From Mimachlamys varia (Eukaryota > Mollusca > Bivalvia > Pectinida > Pectinidae): a stretch of 64,000 nucleotides of DNA. Shown here one piece after another: positions 23,463 through 35,100 of this stretch. The position numbers and the translations under genes are program-made. The notes under the pieces were generated by a model. It was given only the letters and a program-made list of their open reading frames with translations, was not told where the DNA came from and made no database searches. The stretch is from contig OX392527.1 in the NCBI GenBank assembly GCA_947623455.1, positions 50,760,401 to 50,824,400 on the forward strand. Direction: 5' to 3'. The first letter of the stretch is position 1. Every line of letters starts with the position of its first letter.

Positions 23463-26034
23463 CAGTAAGTATGAGATTAATCGCTTTGATTGTAAGTGAG
23501 TGTGAATATCGTTCATTTCTTCATGTATATCATGTAAGGTTTTTTTCAGAAAAATATCAACATAAAATTCGATGAAAACCAAAGATTTCTTGGTGGCCTT
23601 CCTGTTTCAGTCCCAATATCGATTAGGTATGGAAGATCTACATTCTAAATTTAAAAAAAGGTTCCCCAAGTACTTCCTGAGAAATAACTGGAAAGCAAAT
23701 ATTATGTACGGACGGATGGACGAAAGATGATTTGAGGAGTTTACAATCTGATAGAGCTGGACTTATACAGTAAAACCTGTTTAAACTGTAAGCCACTGGG
23801 ACTAATATGTTTGACCGCTTTACACAGGACTCCGCTATGAAGAGGTAGGATGTCAGTAAATGGGGTAAATACCGAGTCATGCCGTAATATACAGGGATTC
23901 TGATTAGACAGGGTCAGTTTTGACAAGTTGTACTGTATAGTACATAAAGCTGGAACTCTACCTGCAGTATGCCTCAGTTGATGCATACGTTTTTTTTTTA
24001 TCGTGCTTGTTGTCTAGTTTATATGATAAGTAAGACGATATGTATTTTTGTTTCATTCATTTTCAGATTGGTCTTTCTGATTGTCCTATATCTTAGTCCT
24101 GTAAAAAACAATTTAAAAAAACAAAACTTTTTTTTTGTCACACATTTACATTGAAATTGATTACTGTTATTTACTCATTTTTTATATTCAATGCCAATGA
24201 AATGCCAATGAAAGACAAAATCAGCTTCATTTGTTTTTTTATGGGTCCCTCTTTCTGACGTCCTGAGGCCAGAATTTTTCAAACTTGTGTCGTCTTCACA
24301 ATAGACAGACTTTCCAGCAAAGAAGATAGTTGAAGACTCAAGAATTTAAGATGGAATCATGTCCCAGCTAGTTTTGTCAATTCTCTCACAAAATATTCAA
24401 GTCCAGACAAAAACAATCATCCAGCACAACATTTAAATCTAGCAGTACGGCGCACATGCATTGGTCCATCAGGCCGACCGTAGACCCTGACGTCACAATC
24501 ATGGTGCTGTAATATAAGGCCATACTCGTTTCAAGACTCACGTCTGTATTTGGAATTAATACATTTGTCAAAATAAATAAAATTAAAAGTATAATAAGCT
24601 GGCAACTGTGATATTGAAACATACAAATGTAATTTAGTCACTTCTCGGTCAGTCCCCATAACTCTATATAGGATTCCGACTTGAACGACATGGGAAATTC
24701 ACGACATGGTGTAAGGGAGATAATTCACTGATAGACATAGTAGAGTTATCTCTCTTGCATTACTCATTGATTCGTCATTTCTAGCCACTGAATCTCGTCA
24801 TTAGTACCGTTATTGCGATTAAAAAATTGATATATCGTTTAATTAATTCAATTAATTAGCCTTTTTTCTGAATATTTATGAATATACACAGACTCAGAAA
24901 ACAGAAAATGAACTCTAAATTTGTGAACTCGGTATTCCTATTCACTACAATACATACAAAACAGTATCTAAAATCTAATATCAGAGACGTATATATATAT
25001 AAAGCTTTATACGTCTTTGCTAATATCTAAAAAAAGTTCCTATAAGCTCAATTTTCAAAACATTTTCTTTTGTGATATAAAGGATATCAATCATTTAATG
25101 AGAAATAAAAATCAATAAAGCAAAATGCATAGTGTGTATGTTTATATATAATTAGTGTATGTCTGTGAAATAGTAAATATATGTACGTTTTTGTTTAACC
25201 ATGGGACTTGAAAAATTAGATCTTCCATAATCTTATCTCGTACATGTATTTGATTCGAAATAATGTGATTTATAATGTAAGCTACAAAACATGTTAATTT
25301 CCTACTTAATTGGTTACTTGAGCCACGGATGTACGTCTGCGCTTGAGCAATGCTAATTGGTCATAGATCTTATGAAAAAAAATGCATTCAGTTTTTATTT
25401 TGTTTAGTAGTGTAGGTCTATATATAGAGCCTTTAAGTTTGACATGTGCCAAATCGAACCACACCATTTCAGTCAGTATATGAAAATAGGGACAAATATG
25501 TGACAAATTCGTCCCTGTTGAACCGGTTTTTTTTATTTATTTTGTAGAAGCACAGACTTGGATAGATAATATAATATTCCGTGGTAGAAGTTTTCTTGAC
25601 AACATCGTCACACCAAACCAGTTTCTGGATATTATTTTCATTTCCCTTATTTATATTTCGTTTTTTAGCTTGATTCTATCACCTACGCACTTTATTTTGC
25701 GTTGTCAAATAATAATATTCATGTTAAAAACGTGAGTCACAGATAAGCGTTTTCAGCATCCCCCTCATTTTGGGCTGTTCCATTCTTAGGGAAGGTACTT
25801 GTTCCTTGTATCAAAAATTACGGAAAATTTGATGAAAATCATTAATTCGAATTACTAACAGCTACATATCATACCATTCCTTATATTGTTTCCAAGTTTT
25901 TGGTTAATAATTTCTTAACTTATTCAATATTTCACTGAATGGACTATTCCAATGCGTAGTAAACAACCTGAGTATTATTGACCAATCAGAAGTCGACAAA
26001 CATTTGCTGCCTGACCTTTCCGATGACCCACATC
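23463..26034. other. No gene recognised upstream of the receptor
   Basis: This is AT-rich intergenic sequence containing no recognisable exon. Any promoter elements of the receptor should lie at its 3' end but none can be assigned. Confidence 0.45.
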
Positions 26035-26093
26035 AATACACAACATAATATTATCTTCGTAGAGGAGTAGAGCTGTCAACAGCCAAGTTCATA
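26035..26093 (+). promoter_or_regulatory. Presumed 5' UTR / promoter-proximal region of the lectin receptor
   Basis: This is the sequence immediately upstream of the ATG. No clear TATA box at a standard distance or initiator can be assigned, so the transcription start is not placed. The region is listed only because the start codon follows it. Confidence 0.25.
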
Positions 26094-26154
26094 ATGGATT
26101 CGCGGATTTTCTCCCATTTTATAGCCCTTTTTGTACTTTTATCCCTTGAAATAG
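26094..26154 (+). CDS. Exon 1: start codon and signal peptide
   Basis: This exon encodes 20 residues plus the first base of codon 21. It opens with a polar MDSRIFSH segment followed by the hydrophobic core FIALFVLLSLEI, and the Ala-Ala-Ala-Ser after the splice junction gives a plausible signal peptidase site. The donor is ATAG|GTAAGT (phase 1), a strong match to the consensus. The ATG lies in the context ATAATGG. No in-frame upstream ATG extends the leader convincingly. The 5' UTR length is unknown. Confidence 0.8.
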
Positions 26155-29100
26155 GTAAGTAATTTCAATTCTCCTATGTATATTTTCTTGGTTTTGTTTG
26201 TTTTGTGAAAGTTTGAGTGGGATGTGTGTATGATAATGACCGTCCACGAACGAACATGGACGAGCTGACATGCTACTGATAAACAAGGTGAAGGTATGCG
26301 CAGGACTCAATCGTGATCGGATCACTTGGCCTCTGTCGCTCGTATGAAAACATAATGATGTTATGTCATTTTGATAGGGTCAATCTTGAAATTAAACATA
26401 CTGTTGTGGGGGATTTTTGAGACATCGGAAAAGAAGTTAAGTAGATCCCTAGTTTTCATGCTACTGTACTGTACAGCTCAAACACACGGCCCAATTAATG
26501 CCAAACACAGGGGCTCGTTGCCATAAGAATGTAGACTGTGCTACAATGGTTTGAAGCATATTTTTAAGCATAAGCTAACTACAATTTATACATACATTCT
26601 CAATATCATTGAGACATGCTCTTATGTGCTTGATCAGGGGGGGGGGGGGGAGGGGGGGGTTGTCAATAGCATCATTTTGTAATGTAGGATAATGTTAAGG
26701 ACTGTTGATAAAGATAGTGCTGTCACCGGGTTTTTGGCTCTCCAGCCGAGGCTCTTCCACTAAGTTAAGGGAAATTACCTGAAGCTGCATGACCTCAGTC
26801 AATGCACGTCTTCATCCATCCAGCCACAATAACACACTCACATACAAATGTATAGAGCCTTCATGTATCATGACGTCAACGGAACATTTTACAGCATGGT
26901 ACATAGTAACTATATACCAAATTAGAGAGAAATTATTTATCTGACGATTTAGACCACTCCCAGCTAGATTCATGTATCTTGAACAGTATATGTCAAAATC
27001 ACAGGTTTCTAGGAACATGGTCGTGTCACCAGGCCGATGGAGGTCGTCAATGACCTTGTTTATATTAATATTATAGGTGAGGCTAGTTCCTGTTAAATTA
27101 GCCATGCCTGATGCAGGATTTAAATGCGTTGAAGCCGCGTTCCTATATCTTTTTCAAGCATTGAAGCCGAAAAGGACCCCACTAATTTTTAGGATTCCCA
27201 TTTAAACTATGCAGGAGGACTCCATTTAAAAAATACCCAGCATGAACCTTGCCATGAATACCAATATAAAATTGTGACAATATATATGCAATTTTATCAT
27301 GTTTAACTGGTCCTTTACTTGTTCCTGTGGTCTAGTCATGCCACTATTTGTTTATAACCCAGTATAGCCTGTCCACGAGCTATGAGGGTCAGAAAGACTT
27401 GAGCTAGAGAACATTCAACTGGTGTTTAATTGTGGGACTTGTAAGAGTGGCTAAAACTGTTGTGTCAGTGAACTCATGCTCACAATAGATATTCTCTGAT
27501 TTGGTCAGTATATGAGAAGAGAATTTGTCATATATATATATACATTATAAGCATCATATAAATTAGGATAAAGCGGTTACATTTTAAGGTCAAATAATTG
27601 GCCAAGGGACCACATCATGATAAGCTATCACAGAAATCCGTTACTTTCAGTATAATGTTTTCCAATCATCTTCTGTACATGTCCATCATCTATCCCTGAA
27701 TCTCAGTCTGCGACGTTAGCCACTAGTCCTATATGCCCACGACTAGTAAATTTTGGTTTGGTCTAGTGGAAATTCCTTGAAATCAATTTGAATTTCAATA
27801 TATTTGTTAAAATAAATATTGCAGACCGAAACCTTAAATTTGTTTCAAAAATACTTTTTGGAGACCTTGAGATATATTGTAGAATAACTGAACTTGTAAG
27901 TACATTATATATTGGTTATTATATCACCTAGCTAAGTATATTTATTAAACCTAGCTAGATGATATTAATAAGCAAATATGTATCTTCTTCCTTGTTTTGA
28001 GAGGTGGCATACATCATTACGTGAGAGTGTCAACAAGTTGTGATACCTGACCCATGTCATTAGGTTAGGGTGTCAACAAGTTGTGAGAGGTACGTGGCAT
28101 ACATCATTAGGTGAGGGTGTCAACAAGTTGTGAGAGGTACAATGTACGTGGCATACATCATTAGGTGAGGGTGTCAACAAGTTGTGAGAGGTACGTGGCA
28201 TACATCATTAGGTGAGGGTGTCAACAAGTTGTGAGAGGTGACCCATACCATGAGGTGAGGATGTCAACAAGTTGTGAGAGGTGACCCATACCATGAGGTG
28301 AGGATGTCAACAAGTTGTGAGAGGTGACCCATACCATGATGTGAGGGTGTCAACAAGTTGTGAGAGGTGACCCATGTCATTAGGTTAGAGTGTCAACAAG
28401 TTGTGAGAGGTACAATGTACGTGGCATACATCATTAGGTGAGGGTGTCAACAAGTTGTGAGAGGTACGTGGCATACATCATTAGGTGAGGGTGTCAACAA
28501 GTTGTGAGAGGTACAATGTACGTGGCATACATCATTAGGTGAGGGTGTCAACAAGTTGTGAGAGGTACGTGGCATACATCATTAGGTGAGGGTGTCAACA
28601 AGTTGTGAGAGGTACAATGTACGTGGCATACATCATTAGGTGAGGGTGTCAACAAGTTGTGAGAGGTACGTGGCATACATCAATAGGTGAGGGTGTCAAC
28701 AAGTTGTGAGAGGTACGTGGCATACATCATTAGGTGAGGGTGTCAACAAGTTGTGAGAGGTGACCCATACCATGAGGTGAGGATGTCAACAAGTTGTGAG
28801 AGGTACGTGGCATACATCATTAGGTGAGGGTGTCAACAAGTTGTGAGAGGTACAATGTACGTGGCATACATCATTAGGTGAGGGGGTCAACAAGTTGTGA
28901 GAGGTACGTGGCATACATCATTAGGTTAGGGTGTCAACAAGTTGTGAGAGGTACGTGGCATACATCAATAGGTGAGGGTGTCAACAAGTTGTGAGAGGTA
29001 CGTGGCATACATCATTAGGTGAGGGTGTCAACAAGTTGTGAGAGGTACGTGGCATACATCATTAGGTTAGGGTGTCAACAAGTTGTGAGAGGTACGTGGC

Positions 29101-32100
29101 ATACATCAATAGGTGAGGGTGTCAACAAGTTGTGAGAGGTACGTGGCATACATCATTAGGTGAGGGTGTCAACAAGTTGTGAGAGGTACGTGGCATACAT
29201 CATTAGGCGAGGGTGTCAACAAGTTGTGAGAGGTAAGTGGCATACATCATTAGGTTAGGGTGTCAACAAGTTGTGAGAGGTAAGTGGCATACATCATTAG
29301 GTTAGGGTGTCAACAAGTTGTGAGAGGTACGTGGCATACATCATTAAGTGAGGGTGTCAACAAGTTGTTAGAGGTACGTGGCATACATCATTAGGTGAGG
29401 GTGTCAACAAGTTGTGAGAGGTACGTGGCATACATCATTAGTGAGGGTGTCAACAAGTTGTGAGAGGTGATCCCATGAGGTGAGGGTGTCAACAAGTTGT
29501 GAGAGGTACGTGGCATACATCATTAGGTGAGGGTGTCAACAAGTTGTGAGAGGTACGTGGCATACATCATTAGGTGAGGGTGTCAACAAGTTGTGAGAGG
29601 TACGTGGCATACATCATTAGGTGAGGGTGTCAACAAGTTGTCAGAGGTACGTGGCATACATCATTAGTGAGGGTGTCAACAAGTTGTGAGAGGTGATCCC
29701 ATGAGGTGAGGGTGTCAACAAGTTGTGAGAGGTGACCCATACCAATAGGTGAGGGTGTCAACAAGTTGTGAGAGGTGATCCCATGAGGTGAGGGTGTCAA
29801 CAAGTTGTGAGAGGTGACCCATACCAATAGGTAAGGGTGTCAACAAGTTGTGAGCGGTGACCCATACCACGAGGTGAGTGTGTCAACAAGTTGTGAGAGG
29901 TGACCCATACCAATAGATGAGGGTGTCAACAAGTTGTGAGAGGTGACCCATACCAATAGATGAGGGTGTCAACAAGTTGTGAGAGGTGACCCATACCAAT
30001 AGATGAGGGTGTCAACAAGTTGTGAGAGGTGACCCATACCAATAGATGAGGGTGTCAACAAGTTGTGAGAGGTGACCCATACCAATAGATGAGGGTGTCA
30101 ACAAGTTGTGAGAGGTGACCCATACCAATAGATGAGGGTGTCAACAAGTTGTGAGAGGTGACCCATACCAATAGATGAGGGTGTCAACAAGTTGTGAGAG
30201 GTGACCCATACCAATAGATGAGGGTGTCAACAAGTTGTGAGAGGTGACCCATACCAATAGGTAAGGGTGTCAACAAGTTGTGAGCGGTGACCCATACCAT
30301 GAGGTGAGGATGTCAACAAGTTGTGAGAGGTGACCCGTACCATGAGGTGAGGGTGTCAACAAGTTGAGGGTGCAATTCGCAGTGTGCTGTACTAGTTATG
30401 AGTGTTTCTTGAATGAAGCAATTACAGAGCATAAGTTGACAACAGTATAATTATATATGTAACCTTCCACTTCCAAATATATATATTCACAAATAATTAC
30501 AGTGTTTATTGTTTTGCAGCTGCGGCTTCCAAAGATTTATACCGATGTCCTGCTGTTGTACGACGTGACCTCAGTAAACACTATAGTGTGAGAATGTTTC
30601 AGGAAAAGTGTTACGTATTCGTTTCTCGTGAAGCAACGTGGATTACTGCGAGAGAACAATGTCACAAGTGGGGAGGGGAGCTGGTCTCCATTCCCAACGT
30701 ACACATAATGAATTTCCTGAAACGGACGTTGGGTAGTTTACGATGGACAAATACCGGCACATGGATTGGTGCCAACAGCAGAAGCGGGGGTGTATGGAGG
30801 TGGACAACTGGTAGGATGTTTTCTCACAGCTAGTTTTGACATGTGAAATGTATTTATAGGACCTTAAAAAACTGTGTTGCTATGCAAAATTTTGAATTGC
30901 TGATACATGTAGATATTACTCAAGTAAGCTTGTATGATCATGGAAGTAATAGCGACAGTACGGACAAGTAAATTGTAAAAGTAAGCTTGTATGATATATA
31001 ACAGTTAATGAAATATATAAGATCCTGTCAAAAGTTGTATTTTGGTTAAATACAAACTTACATACATGAACATACTCAAGATACTTCACCCAAATTAAAC
31101 CATGAATACTGAACATTAAAGTATTGAAACGATGGCCAATGAATTTAACAAAATGCATCTTTGGAAGGTATTTAGAACAGAAATTTGTACCTTTATTGGT
31201 GTTGGGTTAAAGAAGTATCGCTTTAAAAGTAAATGTAAGTTTTGGTAAATTCTACACATCCATGCATTTACCAATTACAAATCTTGGACCTGTTGACATT
31301 TGAACTTTCTGATGTAGCTGTAAGTATGTTACAGAAGTGGGAAAATGCACAGCAAGACCGGGGTTCAAATCCGAGAGTCACCTTCCAAACTCGAGAAGGA
31401 TGCTCAACCAATTGAACTATCTGGTCTCTGACGATCAAACTGGTCTAGATCCGTTATATTCTTCCCTCCTTTATAACAATTATAACAAAGCCTTTGACCC
31501 CAAAGACATTACTAAACCCTATGCCACCTTCCATGGGTATATTTTGTCATGCCCCAATTGTAACAGGAGAGAAAAAAATCAAGGCCAGACCAGGGTTAAT
31601 GTTCAAACCTGGAACCCTCCAAACTCGGGACCCTCCAAACTCTAGACAGACACTTGACCAATTGAGGCCCCAAGCTATCTGGTTGCCGACGATTGACCCG
31701 GTCTAGATCCAATTCATATACAGTATAATTAACTGCGGTTTGAGATAGATATATTGTGCTTGGTATCTATAGATCTAGAAATCAAGGAGTTTTTCAGAAA
31801 GATCTTTTCAACAAGTCTAAAGGAATGAGGGAACAAGAAAATGATTACAAATACATTGTACATATTTTAGTTTAAGAATAAGTTGTTTTTTTGTTCAGGT
31901 GAGCGGTTACAATGGGGCTATTGGGCCCCAGGCCAACCCAGCAAGTCTTTAGGATTGTTCTCTATCGAGGACTGTGCTTTAATGAAGAGACAAGATGGCT
32001 ACCGTTGGCATGACTACCACTGTGACACAGAAATGTTCTATAAATACAGATCCATCTGTGATTTCCGTAAGTATCATTGCACTGAAAGATTTGTTTCTAT

Positions 32101-35100
32101 CATATTGCACAATTTGTATTTGGATTGGTGATTGAACATGATCATGTTCACTTGAAACATGTCTTAACACCCAATAAGGGGCGGAATTCTTACCCGTCCC
32201 TCTGTCTACCTGTAGTATTATAATTAGAGTACATTTGAACGAAATGTCGCGCTATGTTTTTGACAGCTGACTTCTCTAACTCGCCCTATTTTGGGTAGTC
32301 ATGAGCTGATTTCAGCGGTCAGAACACCGACACTCGGCTATTGTACTCTTTGCTTGACAAAGGAAACAGACGTTTTCGAAAGCTCGCAAATTAAGTTTTC
32401 AATTCCTGTTTGTGTACAAAAAAACTCAGTATATGTCTTAAAGAGTTGTTGGCCATGGAGAGTAACCATTATGAGGGTATTATAAAAATGGCTACCAATA
32501 TACCGTAGAATCTGAGGGAGATGGGAATTATAATAAATTGTTATGAGAATTGCGTATTTATCACTTGCAATCATCAATCAGTTATATATATATATGTATA
32601 TAGGAATCTCTAGCAGATTAATTTCAATTATCAAATTAGTTAATTTTGTTGTACACTACACGGGTTTAAATAGATGTAAAGACTTAATGGTGTACACTAG
32701 TACTGAAGGACCTAACATATATACAATTGTAACTTGGTATACATTGATGCAATCTTATGTTCGCATGATGGCCACGTGCACCCTGGCCCCCATCCTGCAG
32801 TATTCATAGAATTTTGATAGGACCCATTATCATTGAATTACTGGAAATTGATGATTTCAACATTATGGGACCCATTGTTCTGGCAATTATACAAAATGAA
32901 AAGGACCTGTGAAAAAACGATTGTAGATTGATCACTGCATAATTATACAATGTACTGTATTTATATATATAATTACTGTGGTACCTGAAGTAGAGCAAAG
33001 TATTTTCGAGGAAAACTACATTGACAAATGTTTTTATGTGCACATGCAGTCAAATGGATGTGTATATATACATATTGTATGTAGCCTGTAAGGTCAGAAA
33101 AAACAAGTGTTATTTTGTGTCGCGGATAAATCTCAAGTTGGATCTTCAAGTTATAACATGACTCCTGCTGTTGTTTTCTGCAAAACAATTATAATGTTCA
33201 TGACTATAGATTATAAGTTTGTTTGGACCCTGAAAAGTCGACCCAGACGTCTGAACAGTGCCAATAAAAGGGTAATGTTGAGCCATGATCTAGGGCTTTA
33301 ATGAAGTTCCATGCTTAAATTTGTCAAAAAGATACCAATGCATATCGGACACATTCCAATCGAAGCTGAATTATGAATACAAGTTAATTTGGTAATCAGG
33401 GTTTTCCCTGGGACCCTCAAATTTAATTTATTTAGGAGGCCTGGGACTCCCATCACAAACAATATACAAAGAATGTATATAGTAAAATTTCATTAATTTC
33501 GTGAGTCCTTTGACAATTTGAGGAATCAATATGCAGGTTTTTCTGCATCAGAGAAAACCCTGGTAATCAATGTAATACAACATCAGTTTGATATGGCTGA
33601 CCTGACTGGCCCATGTCTAGAATGTATAGAATACAGATAATGAATTATTTACAAAAAAAGTCATAATTTTAATCACTTGGATTCTCAGATGAGAACCTAA
33701 GTTTTAAACTAGGGGGAGATAAGCTAGTAGTAAAATCCAGTAGAGCAATTCTCCATGAAAACTTAGGGTCAAAACCTGAAGTCTATATATATACATGTAC
33801 ATGTATAGACAATATGAGAAACACGGAAACACAAATGACGAAGGAAGACAATTTTTTGACTTGTGCCCTATCCGGGCCTCGAACTCACGATCTCCGGCAC
33901 AATATGTATATACTGGTGTGTTATAAAATATAGTCATTATATAAATGTATCTGACCCACAGTCAGTACAAAGGTGTTATCTAACTCATGTCCTGTGTATA
34001 CACATTATCTATATACTATATGATTTATATATGTATGTAGAATGGAATTTCACCTTGTGAATGTTATCATAGTTCTAACAAAATAACAAAGACTTTCCTC
34101 TAGATTAAGTTTATATATAAACAAATTGATGCTACCACCTGTGATGATATAACCAGTATAATCTGCAAAAGGCCAATTACACCTGTATAGGTACAATGTA
34201 TATATATACACATGTACCTGGTACAGTGTATGTGAAGATATATATAGTTGTCACAAAATAAAGTTGAAAATTCACGAAGGTAATACATAAGTATATCTTG
34301 GATTCCTTATCATATATATATATTTCTTTCGATTTATATTTCATGTTTTTTTTTCAAAACTGAAAAAAAAATCTATAAATTTACATTTTTGCATGAGTTG
34401 AAATAATACCTTTCTAACAAAATTGCCATGCCTTCTAGATCTGAATACATACATTATAAGCTTCTATTAAAGTATTGCTGTTATGGCATCAAATTTGGCA
34501 CACAATTATATTTCATATGACACTGATGATCTGATGAAGACTGTAAGAATTGAATGTATTATATATATGTATAAGTACAAATACAAAATGTATCCTACAA
34601 AATGTATCCTGAATTTCAAATTTCGGTACATAAGGAGTCAATTATGAAGATTTGCACGCCCTGCAGCAACTTCCAGTCTCTGAGGTCAGTTACATATAAG
34701 TAAATGTGTATATATAGTATACAGAGATGTAGCTGATCTACACCCCTTCTCACTGCTTGTTGACATGCCAGCTGTGGGATTCTGTTAATGTGGGTGTAGA
34801 AATTTGATAGGACAAAAGCTTAATTCACCATGAGTCTGTGTAAACCTGCAATGCCCCAAAATCAGCAACACAGTGAAATAAAATACAGTACATTCGGAGG
34901 GCGATGTTAGACTTCCGCCAGATAACAAATTAGCTACTGAACTTTAGATATTAAGTGTGTCTGCATTGGTTCAGAAATTCATATTTGATAAAACGATCTG
35001 TTAAATCTTGGTATGGAAGAATTTACACTTATCCGCCTTATCTGGTATATATCTTATTTCATATCATATTTAAGGGTTGGATTTGTGGTTAGAAATGTTT

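Noticed and set aside
23253..23582. 109-codon minus-strand ORF with long Ile and Ser runs
   Set aside because: It is a product of GAT/ATG triplet microsatellites, as is the opposite-strand Met-rich ORF.
28002..30370. CRISPR-like appearance: constant core with variable intervening segments
   Set aside because: The 'spacers' are four or five recurring tails and not unique sequences, unit length varies, no cas genes are present, and the surrounding DNA is eukaryotic with spliced exons.
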